Origin: an uncultured Bacteroidota bacterium
GTDB taxonomy: Bacteria > Bacteroidota > Bacteroidia > Bacteroidales > SZUA-534
Direction of reading: 5' to 3'
Assembly (NCBI GenBank): GCA_946186925.1
Contig: CAMHPA010000023.1
Span: forward strand, 1 to 35,941
Length of the DNA: 35,941 nucleotides
The translations under genes and the position numbers were made by a program. Shown piece after piece: positions 1-8,136 of this stretch (its first letter is position 1; each line of letters begins with the position of its first letter). Below the pieces are notes generated by a model that was not told the DNA's origin, made no database searches, and worked only from the letters and a program-made list of their open reading frames with translations.

Positions 1-776
1 AGGAATATTGAAATCGATATTTTTTTTATTAAATCACACATCATACCGATTTTTTTTTGATGCAATTAATTTCAGCAGTTTATTTTGGTCAGGCATATTG
101 CTAATATATATGTTGTCCAATGCATTTGTAAGATTTATAACATCAGATTCAAAACTTTTCACAAGTCAAACCCGTTTTGTGGCTCATATAATTCAAGAAC
201 GTCCGATTCTCCAAAAAACGAACACACGATAACAACGCATCGTGTCCATATATATTTTGGATATAAGACAAATCCAACTTTTTCTTTTTACAGTTCATTA
301 TAGCTCTTAGACATTGCCAAAAAGTTATTTCTGTGGCAGGTATATCTTGTGTTGATATAAATTTGTTTATTGAATCTATAGCCGTAACAAAAACCTCCTA
401 ATATTTTTTCAATACCCTTTTCGGTAAATGTTTCTTTAGAGCCTAATTGTTCCAGCTGTTTTTTACATTCTCTTTTTCCTTTTTCGAAAATTTAATGGTT
501 ATTACTTTTTTTTTTGACCTACTCGTCACCCTTTTCAGCCTTAACGGGAAAAATTCTTGTGCACATTGGATTTACAATGTCAAAACAAGTAAAAAAACAA
601 AAATTTTCTCGAGCTTTTTTGAAAAAGATATTGGAATCTAAAATTAACTATAAACCAGCTGGTTACATCATGCATTCCACATTACGGCTTTAGTTTAAGT
701 AAAACATCTTTTTTTCGTAACTTTGCGATAATTTAGAATATGGAAATCACCTATTAAACGATTAAACAACAAAAAA
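1..776. other. AT-rich stretch without a confident gene
   Basis: This stretch is far more AT-rich than the rest of the window. The short plus-strand ORFs here (64-74 codons) resemble no family I know and have low-complexity composition. On the minus strand an 82-codon open stretch (397 down to a TGA at 149) overlaps a 67-codon open stretch in the neighbouring frame (491 to 291). Dropping one T from the five-T run (minus strand) at 389-393 would join them, but there is no good start codon and two more in-frame stops lie upstream. This may be a decayed gene or only AT-rich chance. The only clear signal is the ispG promoter near 718. Confidence 0.5.
718..725 (+). promoter_or_regulatory. Promoter -7 element for ispG
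   Basis: TAACTTTG is an exact match to the Bacteroidota primary-sigma -7 consensus TAnnTTTG. It lies 51 bases before the ispG ATG. No TTG is seen at the usual -33 distance. Confidence 0.6.
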
Positions 777-2669
777 ATGGATCTTGTCAACCTATCGTTT
801 ACCGACAAACGTTTTGAAACTCATGAAATTACAATAGGCAACCTTCAAATGGGCGGCACAAATCCCGTTCGTGTGCAGTCGATGGCTAACACGCCAACTC
901 ACGATGTGGACGCATCTGTGCGCCAAGCAATTGAGATTTTTGATGCGGGCGCCGAATTGGTGCGTTTTACGGCTATTGATGAGAAAGACGCCTACGCCTT
1001 GCGCGATATTAAAAACGAACTGGTGGCGAAGGGTTACACCAAACCCATTGTGGCCGATGTGCACTTCAATGCCCAACTGGCCGATATTGCCGCGCAATTT
1101 GTTGACAAAGTGCGTATTAACCCCGGCAACTATCTTGAGAAACGCGCCACTTTCACCACGCTTGAATTTACTGACGAAGAATATCAAGCCGAACTTGAGA
1201 AACTTGATACGAGGCTGCTTAAACTGCTGAATATCTGCAAGGAACACGGCACCGCACTGCGTATAGGCACTAACCACGGCTCGCTGTCGGACCGCATAAT
1301 GTCGCGCTACGGCGATACACCGGCCGGAATGGTTGAGGCAACGATGGAATTCCTGCGCGTCTGCCAAAAATATGATTTTCAGAATGTTGCTGTTTCGCTC
1401 AAATCAAGCAACACAGTGGTTATGGTGCAGGCTTACCGCTTGCTTGTCAAGCAGATGGCCACTGAAAAGATGAGTTTTCCAATCCATTTGGGCGTGACCG
1501 AAGCAGGAACAGGCACCGACGGTATAATCAAATCGGCTGTGGGCATTGGCACATTGCTTGCCGACGGCATTGGAGATACAATCCGTGTGTCGCTCACCGG
1601 CAGTCCGGCCAGCGAAATAGCACCTGCACAGATGCTTGCCGACTACTTCGCAAGTAGCTACAAGAACGTGAAAATCAAATACAACGAACCAGTGGTGCTC
1701 AATCCGTTCAGTTTCAGCCGGCGCGACACAAGCCTAAATCCGTCGTTCGACAACAAGAAACCTCTGGTAATCTGCGATTTGCCCGACCTTTCGATGGAAA
1801 CCTTGCAATCGCTCGACATCACTTTCGACCTGAACACAATGACCATCACTGGCGGCAAGCAATCGCCTGATGTTCTGTATTTTGGCGCGCCCGAAATCGA
1901 TTTGCCCGATTTCAAGACTAAAAACATTTCGCTATTAATCGATTACAAAGTTTGGATAAAAGACAGCAATTATGAGCCGCTCTACGGATTAAACACTTAT
2001 TTGACAGCAAAATACAAATCGGACAAGCGCAACTGGGTGATGGTGAGTCTCGGCACACTGACGCCCGAAGCAATGGCTGTGCTCAAAGCCGACCCGACTG
2101 TCGTGCTCATTGTCTGCTCAATGTGCGTGAATCAGGCTGCCGAGCAACGCGCAATATTCAACACGCTGATTGCCAACGGTGTAAACCTGCCGGCGGTAGT
2201 GAGCAGCATCTACAAGGAACCTGACACGGCAAAATTCCAACTGAAAGCCGCCGCCGACAATGGTATATTCTTTATCGACGGATTGGCTAATGGCTTGTGG
2301 ATGACCAATTTCGCGCCAACCAAAGTGAGCCTTGTTAGCGAGACGGCGTTCACCATTCTGCAGTCGGCACGCGCCCGCTACACCCGCACCGAGTACATCT
2401 CGTGCCCGTCGTGCGGCCGCACTCTGTACGACATTGAAAAAGGCCTAGCCGAAGTGAAGAAAGCCACGGCGCACCTGACTGGCCTGAAAATTGCCGTGAT
2501 GGGCTGCATTGTGAACGGCCCTGGTGAGATGGCCGATGCTGACTATGGTTACGTGGGCGCTGGTCCCGGCAAGGTGAACCTATACAAAGGCAAGACGCTT
2601 GTGAAACGCGGTGTTGACGAAGCTGTGGCGCCGCAAGAACTGCTGAAATTGATTGAAGAGAATCTGTAA
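777..2669 (+). CDS. ispG: 4-hydroxy-3-methylbut-2-enyl diphosphate synthase (long, three-domain form)
   Basis: IspG (GcpE) converts methylerythritol cyclodiphosphate to HMBPP, the penultimate step of the MEP isoprenoid pathway, using a 4Fe-4S cluster. The N-terminal TIM barrel is recognisable from VRVQSMANTPT near residue 33 and VADVHFN near residue 102. The C-terminal Fe-S domain has Cys543, Cys546 and Cys577 and the Glu584 ligand in GCIVNGPGE. At 630 residues the protein is much longer than the E. coli type (about 370). The extra material, roughly residues 290-500, is the insert domain known from plant, Chlamydia and Bacteroidota IspG. It is monocistronic, with its own promoter (718) and terminator (2753-2786). 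The start is ATG at 777, after an A-rich leader typical of the phylum. Confidence 0.97.
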   Translation: MDLVNLSFTDKRFETHEITIGNLQMGGTNPVRVQSMANTPTHDVDASVRQAIEIFDAGAELVRFTAIDEKDAYALRDIKNELVAKGYTKPIVADVHFNAQLADIAAQFVDKVRINPGNYLEKRATFTTLEFTDEEYQAELEKLDTRLLKLLNICKEHGTALRIGTNHGSLSDRIMSRYGDTPAGMVEATMEFLRVCQKYDFQNVAVSLKSSNTVVMVQAYRLLVKQMATEKMSFPIHLGVTEAGTGTDGIIKSAVGIGTLLADGIGDTIRVSLTGSPASEIAPAQMLADYFASSYKNVKIKYNEPVVLNPFSFSRRDTSLNPSFDNKKPLVICDLPDLSMETLQSLDITFDLNTMTITGGKQSPDVLYFGAPEIDLPDFKTKNISLLIDYKVWIKDSNYEPLYGLNTYLTAKYKSDKRNWVMVSLGTLTPEAMAVLKADPTVVLIVCSMCVNQAAEQRAIFNTLIANGVNLPAVVSSIYKEPDTAKFQLKAAADNGIFFIDGLANGLWMTNFAPTKVSLVSETAFTILQSARARYTRTEYISCPSCGRTLYDIEKGLAEVKKATAHLTGLKIAVMGCIVNGPGEMADADYGYVGAGPGKVNLYKGKTLVKRGVDEAVAPQELLKLIEENL

Positions 2670-2752
2670 TAAATGTATGTTATTCTTGAGCGAATTGTCG
2701 CTATAAACACGATGGAGTTTTAAGGCTATAAATAGTTGAATGATGCAATAAC

Positions 2753-2786
2753 AAAAACGGCAACCGATTTGGCTGCCGTTTTTTTG
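2753..2786 (+). terminator. Terminator after ispG
   Basis: An AACGGCA...TGCCGTT stem with an inner CC/GG pair is followed by seven T residues. It lies 84 bases after the ispG stop. It closely resembles the terminator after the next gene (4105-4136). Confidence 0.85.
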
Positions 2787-2827
2787 TTGGCTTTGCAAAG
2801 AAATATTATGTTGGTAAAAATTTTTAT

Positions 2828-2835
2828 TACATTTG
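2828..2835 (+). promoter_or_regulatory. Promoter -7 element for the DUF4143 ATPase
   Basis: TACATTTG matches the TAnnTTTG consensus exactly, and a TTG lies upstream at 2811-2813. Transcription would begin near 2841, inside the first of three operator-like repeats. Confidence 0.55.
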
Positions 2836-2899
2836 CCTAATAAAATTATTAGGTGTATCTAATAGAATTATTAAGCACGGCTAATAAAAATTATTTTTG
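2836..2899 (+). repeat. Three operator-like inverted repeats at exact 22-bp spacing
   Basis: CTAATA begins at 2837, 2859 and 2881, a period of exactly 22 bp (two helical turns). Copy 1 is a perfect dyad: CCTAATA-AAAT-TATTAGG (2836-2853). Copy 2 is CTAATA-GAAT-TATTAAG (2859-2875). Copy 3 is degenerate (AATAA-AAA-TTATT, from 2883). The array fills the space from the predicted transcription start to the ATG at 2902, so a protein bound here would block the promoter. The regulator is unknown; autoregulation by the ATPase operon is only a guess. Confidence 0.6.
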
Positions 2900-2901
2900 A
2901 T

Positions 2902-4089
2902 ATGAAACGCACTGTATATAAAGTGGTAAAGAAACGACTGGAAGAGCCGCGAAAGTTTATTCAAGTCCTTTTCGGTCCACGGCAAGTTGGCAAAACCACA
3001 ATTGTCACGCAACTTCTCGACGAACTGAATGTTCCGCACCTTTTCGCCACCGCCGATGATATTGCTGGCATTGATACCGAATGGCTCAGAACAACTTGGA
3101 ATCGTGCGCGGCTTGAGCATCAAAAGAACCCCTCAGCAGATTTTCTGTTAGTGATTGACGAGGTTCAAAAAGTGCAGAATTGGAGCGAAGTGGTTAAAAA
3201 AGAATGGGATAGCGACACACTCAACCATCGCCCGATTAAGGTTGCGTTGCTTGGTTCATCGTCGTTGCTGATTCAGAAAGGACTGTCGGAATCGTTAGCC
3301 GGAAGGTTCGAGCAAATTTACATTACGCACTGGTCGTTTACCGAAATGCGCGAGGCATTCGGCACAAGCCTCGACCAATATCTAATGTATGGCGGCTATC
3401 CAGGTGCGGCGGAGCTTATGGCCGACACGCAACGTTGGCGCAACTACATCCGACAGTCGCTTGTTGAAGCAACGCTATCGAAAGACATTCTGATGCTCAC
3501 ACAAGTTAATAAGCCGGTTCTGTTGCGTCGATTGTTCGATATTGGCAGTTCGTTCTCGGCTCAAATTTTGTCGCTCAACAAAATACAAGGCGAATTGCAG
3601 GAAAAAGGCAACTTGACTACACTTGGCGGCTATCTCAATCTGCTAAATTCCGCCGGGCTCTTGTGCGGATTGAGCAAATACTCCGGGAATGTGATTCAAC
3701 AACGCGCGTCGAAACCCAAGTTGCAGGTGCACAATAATGCGCTGATGACCATTCAAAGCCAAAAATCGCTCGAAGATGCCAAGGCCGACACCGCCTATTG
3801 GGGGCGGCTGATCGAATCGGCAGTGGGCGCTCACTTGCTTAATTTTTCAAAGTCAGAAGGTTTCGAACTCTATTATTGGAACGAAAACTCGAAAGAAGTT
3901 GATTTTGTGCTGAAATATGGCGAAAAAGTTGTGTCTATTGAAGTTAAAAGTGGCACGCATAGTTTTAACGAAGGAATGGCGGTGTTTAATCGTCTGTTCA
4001 GTCCGTCGGCCTCGTTCGTCATAGGCACTGATGGCATTCCATTCGAAGATTTCTTCACTACAAATCCAATGGATTTCTTTAAGATTTAA
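2902..4089 (+). CDS. AAA+ ATPase with DUF4143 C-terminal domain
   Basis: This belongs to the AAA_14/DUF4143 family, which is abundant and often multicopy in Bacteroidota; its physiological role is not established. Walker A is GPRQVGKT at residues 25-32, and Walker B is LLVIDE at residues 82-87. A sensor-like LLGSSS lies near residue 117. The C-terminal third has the nuclease-like pattern EVDFVLKYG...VSIEVKSG typical of DUF4143, resembling a PD-(D/E)XK fold. The 395-residue length is normal for the family and the gene is intact. It stands alone between two near-identical terminators, converges on lysA, and has a promoter with three 22-bp-spaced dyads. Members are often suggested to be toxin-like or mobile-associated, but nothing here proves that. 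Confidence 0.9.
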   Translation: MKRTVYKVVKKRLEEPRKFIQVLFGPRQVGKTTIVTQLLDELNVPHLFATADDIAGIDTEWLRTTWNRARLEHQKNPSADFLLVIDEVQKVQNWSEVVKKEWDSDTLNHRPIKVALLGSSSLLIQKGLSESLAGRFEQIYITHWSFTEMREAFGTSLDQYLMYGGYPGAAELMADTQRWRNYIRQSLVEATLSKDILMLTQVNKPVLLRRLFDIGSSFSAQILSLNKIQGELQEKGNLTTLGGYLNLLNSAGLLCGLSKYSGNVIQQRASKPKLQVHNNALMTIQSQKSLEDAKADTAYWGRLIESAVGAHLLNFSKSEGFELYYWNENSKEVDFVLKYGEKVVSIEVKSGTHSFNEGMAVFNRLFSPSASFVIGTDGIPFEDFFTTNPMDFFKI

Positions 4090-4104
4090 TCGATTATCAA
4101 GTAA

Positions 4105-4136
4105 CAAAAACGGCAGCCAAATGGCTGCCGTTTTTG
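4105..4136. terminator. Bidirectional terminator between the ATPase gene and lysA
   Basis: A perfect 8-bp stem, CGGCAGCC/GGCTGCCG (4111-4118 with 4123-4130), has an AAAT loop and is flanked by A5 on the left and T5 on the right. It can therefore stop transcription from both converging genes. Confidence 0.92.
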
Positions 4137-4159
4137 TTTGTTGCTATCTAAATACTGAA

Positions 4160-5302
4160 TTACTTCGAGAAATACCCCTTCACCAGCGTGCGCAGATTGT
4201 AGGTCGATGCCATTGCTTCGCCGTAAGCGCCGGCGGTGCGGATGGCCAGCAGGTCGCCGCGATGGCAGCCGGCCAGGTCGATTGACTTGGCAAAGCAGTC
4301 CGACGACTCGCAGATTGGGCCTACAACGTCGTACTTCTCTTCAGGCTCTGTGCTACTGATGTTCTCAATCTTGTGCACGGCCTGATACAGCGCCGGGCGG
4401 ATGAGTTCAGTGAAGCCCGCGTCAACAATGGCGAACTTCTTGTTTGTGCCGTTCTTGACGTATAACACTTTGGTTATCAGGCTGCCGCATTGTGCAACAA
4501 TGGCGCGGCCCAACTCAAAGTGCAGTTGCTGTTTCGGACGCAGTTTCAGCGACTCTGCAAACACCTTGAAATACTCTTCAAACGTCGGAATAGGCTGTTT
4601 GTCAGGCTGTTCGTAGTTTACGCCAAGACCGCCGCCCACGTTGATGTGGTCAACAATGATTTTGCGGGCGTAGAACCATTCCTGAATCTCGTTCACGCGA
4701 GTGCAGAGATTGCGAAAATCTTGCATATCAAGAATTTGTGAGCCAATATGGAAATGCAGACCGATGAGTTCAATGTTTTTTGTGCGTTCCAGAACCTTCA
4801 GAACGTCGTCCAAAGCCCACGTGTTGATGCCGAACTTGTTCTCTTCCAAGCCGGTAGTTATATAGTGATGCGTCGAAGCGTGCACGTTGGGGTTGATGCG
4901 CAGCGCAATGTGCGCCCGCTTGCCCATTTGGCCGGCAATCTCGTCAATCACTTCAATTTCGGGAATCGACTCGCAGTTGAAGCAGAAAATATTGTTTTCC
5001 AGACCGATGCGAATCTCTTCGTCGCTCTTGCCGACACCTGCAAACGCAATTTTTTCAGGTGCGATGCCAGCGGCAATGCTTTGCAGAATCTCGTTTCCGC
5101 TCACGCAGTCGGTGCCCAGCCCAGCGGCGTTCACACGGCGCAGAATCTCAAGGTTGCCGTTGGCTTTCACGGCGTAGTGCACGTGGTAGCCGTGGCGGTC
5201 GGCCAGCGATTTCACGGTCTGCAGTGTTTGGTCGAGCAGTTGCGAGTCGTACCAGTAGAACGGCGTTTTCAGCCCTTCGAATTGTTTCAAATCGAAATTC
5301 AT
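4160..5302 (-). CDS. lysA: Diaminopimelate decarboxylase
   Basis: LysA decarboxylates meso-diaminopimelate to L-lysine, the last step of lysine synthesis, with PLP as cofactor. The fold type III barrel is shown by the PLP-lysine motif HYAVKAN near residue 46, HFHIGSQI and NVGGGLGV. The C-terminal barrel has the active-site CESSD and the AGAYGEAMASTYN motif. About 380 residues is the usual length. The start is set at ATG 5302. An in-frame GTG at 5308 overlaps the lysC stop (TAGTG) and would add two residues, indicating translational coupling either way. It is the second gene of a lysC-lysA operon and ends at the bidirectional hairpin 4105-4136. Confidence 0.95.
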   Translation of the reverse strand: MNFDLKQFEGLKTPFYWYDSQLLDQTLQTVKSLADRHGYHVHYAVKANGNLEILRRVNAAGLGTDCVSGNEILQSIAAGIAPEKIAFAGVGKSDEEIRIGLENNIFCFNCESIPEIEVIDEIAGQMGKRAHIALRINPNVHASTHHYITTGLEENKFGINTWALDDVLKVLERTKNIELIGLHFHIGSQILDMQDFRNLCTRVNEIQEWFYARKIIVDHINVGGGLGVNYEQPDKQPIPTFEEYFKVFAESLKLRPKQQLHFELGRAIVAQCGSLITKVLYVKNGTNKKFAIVDAGFTELIRPALYQAVHKIENISSTEPEEKYDVVGPICESSDCFAKSIDLAGCHRGDLLAIRTAGAYGEAMASTYNLRTLVKGYFSK

Positions 5303-5307
5303 AGACA

Positions 5308-6630
5308 CTATTTTTCGTCGGTGAAAATGCTATGGCTCAAGCAGTTGAGCGCCTGACTCTTGTATTCCGACTTCACCAGAACCGACACGTTGAAGTTACT
5401 GCCGCCATACGAAATCATACGGATTGGAATATCGTTCAGAGCCGACAGAATGGTGCCGCCAAATCCCTTCGAATTCGAGTGCAAATCGCCTACAACACAA
5501 ATGATTACGTAATCGCCTTCGGCTTCAACCGTGCCGTATTTGTGCAGTTCGTTCACAATCGGCTCAAGGTTTTTGGTGTTGTCGATGGTGACCGAAACGC
5601 CCACTTCCGACGTGGTAATCATATCGATAGATGTCTCGTAAGTCTCAAAAATTTCGAACACCTTGCGCAGGAACCCGTGCGCCATAAGCATACGGTCGCT
5701 CTTGATTTTGATGGCGGTGATGCCGTCTTTGGCAGCGATGGCGCGGATTGGCACTTTTGGCACGTCTTTCTTGATGATTGTGCCTTGTGCCGACGGTTCC
5801 ATTGTGTTTTTGATGCGCACAGGAATGTTGGCCAGTTTGGCGGGCATTACGCAGGTCGGGTGCAGGATTTTCGCGCCGAAATATGCCAGTTCGGCCGCTT
5901 CGTCGAACGACAACTCGGGAATTGAGTGTGTGTGCTCAACAATGCGCGGGTCGTTGGTGTGCATACCGTCGATGTCGGTCCAGATGATGATTTCTTCGGC
6001 ATTCACGGCCGCGCCGATAATCGAAGCCGAATAGTCGCTGCCGCCGCGCTGCAGGTTGTCGATGTTACCCATTGCGTTGCGGCAGATAAATCCTTGTGTG
6101 ATAATCAGATAATAGTCGCCGCACTGCTTCAGTTCGCGTTGCAGATTCTCGCGGATGTAGTAGTCGTCAGGCTCGCCGCTCTTGTCGATTCGCATAAAGT
6201 TCAATGCCGAAATCAGATGCGACTGACGACCAGTCTCTTGCAAGTGGTAATTCATTAAGGCTGTGGAAATTAACTCGCCTTGTGCAAGAATTTCCTTCTC
6301 TTCGAACATTGTGAACATATCGCGGGCGAACGAACGAATATGGCTGAAGTGGCTGTTTATCAGTTCGATGCCTAACTCTTTGTATTTCTGCGTTGTAAAC
6401 AGTTCGTCAACCACACTGAAATATTTCTGTTCCAGTTGGCTGATTTTCTCGTTTGCGCCGTCGAAGTTCTTCTTATACAGATAGTTGGCAATCTCAACCA
6501 AAGCGTTTGTCGTTCCCGACATTGCCGACAGCACAACAATTTTCGGTTTCCCGTCGTCAATCAGGCGGGCCACTTCTCTGATGCGTTCAGGCGAACCTAC
6601 TGAAGTTCCGCCAAATTTCATTACTTGCAC
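5308..6630 (-). CDS. lysC: Aspartate kinase (monofunctional, ACT domains)
   Basis: It phosphorylates L-aspartate, the committed step toward lysine, methionine and threonine. The kinase motif KFGGTSVGS is at the N-terminus, and GGSDYSASIIGAAV lies in mid-protein. Two C-terminal ACT domains (roughly the last 140 residues) imply amino-acid feedback. No homoserine dehydrogenase domain is fused. Starts are ambiguous. The ORF can extend to a TTG at 6735, but relatives begin near MKVMKFGG, which matches the GTG at 6630 (MQVMKFGG) or the ATG at 6621. The promoter is at 6752-6759, so the longer reading would leave almost no leader. lysA follows with an overlapping stop/start. Confidence 0.93.
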   Translation of the reverse strand: MQVMKFGGTSVGSPERIREVARLIDDGKPKIVVLSAMSGTTNALVEIANYLYKKNFDGANEKISQLEQKYFSVVDELFTTQKYKELGIELINSHFSHIRSFARDMFTMFEEKEILAQGELISTALMNYHLQETGRQSHLISALNFMRIDKSGEPDDYYIRENLQRELKQCGDYYLIITQGFICRNAMGNIDNLQRGGSDYSASIIGAAVNAEEIIIWTDIDGMHTNDPRIVEHTHSIPELSFDEAAELAYFGAKILHPTCVMPAKLANIPVRIKNTMEPSAQGTIIKKDVPKVPIRAIAAKDGITAIKIKSDRMLMAHGFLRKVFEIFETYETSIDMITTSEVGVSVTIDNTKNLEPIVNELHKYGTVEAEGDYVIICVVGDLHSNSKGFGGTILSALNDIPIRMISYGGSNFNVSVLVKSEYKSQALNCLSHSIFTDEK

Positions 6631-6751
6631 GATACTTTCGTTTTTAAGGTTATCAAATAAAAAAGCCGGGCGACTGTGGTCCCCAACTTTCACTCTTTCA
6701 GTCTGATAAATCGCGTCCAGCACACTGTGCGCCAACGATTTTCAGTGGTTG
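6631..6751 (-). promoter_or_regulatory. lysC leader with terminator-like hairpin
   Basis: If lysC starts at 6630 or 6621, the transcript has a leader of about 115-125 bases. It contains GGGGAC-CACA-GTC(G)CCC, a 6-bp stem with one bulge, followed by GGCTTTTTTATT, at about 6656-6683. This resembles an attenuator. I recognise no lysine riboswitch and no lysine-rich leader peptide. The region is also open as a 5' extension of lysC, so it may be coding instead. Confidence 0.3.
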
Positions 6752-6759
6752 CAAAGATA
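6752..6759 (-). promoter_or_regulatory. Promoter -7 element for lysC-lysA
   Basis: TATCTTTG on the minus strand matches TAnnTTTG exactly. It lies between the btuF-like stop and lysC, so lysC-lysA need not depend on the B12 locus. Confidence 0.6.
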
Positions 6760-6858
6760 CGGCTTTTGCTATTATATAAGGTGTGCCGGCGGATTTTACG
6801 AATTTCACTTACCCTATAGAGTGCTGTTAGATTGAATGATTGATTGAATAAAGATATA

Positions 6859-7986
6859 TCACTTTTTCAACGGCGAGAAATATCTCGTCTCATAATCCGG
6901 CAGCAATCCCGGGTGAAAAATCCTTACCAAATCGCGCAGAAACCAGTCGGGGCGGAACGGAACTTCGTCATAATAAGGCACATAATCGGTGTTGCAGCCG
7001 TAGATTTTGCGAGTGTTGAAGGGTGAGAATTGCGTGTAAAGGTCGTTTTCGGCGGCAAGCGCTGTGTAGGTGTAATCGATGGCGTGGTTGTACTTAAATA
7101 GCCAGAAATCAGCGTTGTTGGCGCGTTCAAACACTGTCTCGAAGGCCAACGGAACGGCGCCAGATTTTTGGAAATCGGCAAACAGATAATTGGCGCCGGC
7201 ATCGGTGTAGAAACGGCCTGTGGTGCTGCATCCGCCGGGCACGTACCAGGCGGCACCGGTTTTCAGGTCGGTGAGCAGGGTTGGGCGGGTGGTTGTCTGC
7301 AAGGCCGAGTCGCGCAGCGAGCAATAGTTGCGCTCAACCACGCTGAAAAGGCTGTCGGCCACGTCGGCGCAACCGAAAAGCAGACCGTAGAAACGCATCC
7401 ATTCGGCGCAAGCCAACGGCGAAACTTCCATATAATCAGCACATTCCACAATTGGAATGCCCATTTTCTCAATCGGGCCGTAGCCGCCATTCTCGAACGG
7501 CGACAGCAGCACGGCATCGGGGTGCATTTCGGCAACCCGCTCAATGTCGGGACTCATAGCGTTGCCCACGTCAACAATCAGCCCGTCGGCAATACGCTGA
7601 CGCACAATGGGTTGCTGCAGATATTCGGCATCGCAAACGCCTGCAATCTGATTGAGCGCGCCCAAACCAACAATCAGCCCCGTGTGCACCGACGTGTAAA
7701 CCAATGCGCGGCGCACCGGCGTGCGGACAAGCGTTCCTGAAGGCAGCGAGTGCGGCAGAGCCGAATCAGCGGGCACAAGCACGTAGGCGTGCAGCAGCCG
7801 CGCGGTGTCCCACGGATTGCGCAATTCAACAACAATGCAACTGTCCAATTGGCTTATTTTCAGGTTGGTAGCATATTTAAAATGCATTGGTTCGCCTTGT
7901 TCCGAAATGTTGGCGCGGTTGGCGCAAGCCTGCAAAAGACAAGCGGTGATTGCTATTAAAAGCGTGTGTTTCAGAATTTTAATCAT
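6859..7986 (-). CDS. btuF: BtuF-like periplasmic-binding lipoprotein
   Basis: This is a helical-backbone metal/cobalamin receptor of the BtuF/FepB/FhuD type (periplasmic-binding protein 2 superfamily), 375 residues. It should pass B12 from the outer-membrane receptor to an inner-membrane ABC importer. The lipobox LLQAC gives a lipid-anchored Cys at residue 21. It is followed by ANRANISEQ, without the acidic export signal of the surface lipoproteins here, consistent with a periplasmic location. Family-typical stretches are GLIVDVGNAMSPDIE, DAVLLSPFE and SPLACAEWMRFYGLLFG. B12 specificity is inferred from the btuB/btuG neighbours; siderophore binding is the alternative. A strong hairpin (8092-8124) separates it from btuG, so it may be made at a lower level or from its own promoter. 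Confidence 0.82.
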   Translation of the reverse strand: MIKILKHTLLIAITACLLQACANRANISEQGEPMHFKYATNLKISQLDSCIVVELRNPWDTARLLHAYVLVPADSALPHSLPSGTLVRTPVRRALVYTSVHTGLIVGLGALNQIAGVCDAEYLQQPIVRQRIADGLIVDVGNAMSPDIERVAEMHPDAVLLSPFENGGYGPIEKMGIPIVECADYMEVSPLACAEWMRFYGLLFGCADVADSLFSVVERNYCSLRDSALQTTTRPTLLTDLKTGAAWYVPGGCSTTGRFYTDAGANYLFADFQKSGAVPLAFETVFERANNADFWLFKYNHAIDYTYTALAAENDLYTQFSPFNTRKIYGCNTDYVPYYDEVPFRPDWFLRDLVRIFHPGLLPDYETRYFSPLKK

Positions 7987-8071
7987 TGTTGCTATCGCTT
8001 TGTGAGAAATTTGAACAAAATTTATAAAAAATTGAAATTCAAAATTTTGTGTTGGATTGTATTAAAGTATC

Positions 8072-8085
8072 TGTCCGTAAGGACA
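8072..8085 (-). other. Small hairpin upstream of btuF
   Basis: A perfect TGTCC-GTAA-GGACA stem-loop (plus-strand reading) sits just downstream of the btuB-btuG terminator and before the btuF-like gene. No T-run follows, so its role is unclear. Confidence 0.4.
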
Positions 8086-8091
8086 TTCAAA

Positions 8092-8124
8092 CAAAAAAGC
8101 GGATGCGCAAAGCGCACCCACTTT
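8092..8124 (-). terminator. Terminator after btuB-btuG
   Basis: On the minus strand an 11-bp stem, AGTGGGTGCGC/GCGCATCCGCT (two wobble pairs, TTT loop), is followed by TTTTTTG. It lies directly after the btuG-like stop at 8137. Confidence 0.85.
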
Positions 8125-8136
8125 TCTGTAAAGCAA

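Noticed and set aside
5332-5925. Plus-strand ORF of 197 codons opposite lysC
   Set aside because: It is antisense to the conserved ACT/kinase coding of lysC and its protein resembles nothing; a shadow of codon bias.
6631-6751. Lysine riboswitch before lysC
   Set aside because: The conserved lysine-aptamer core is not visible; only a simple bulged hairpin with a T-rich run is present.
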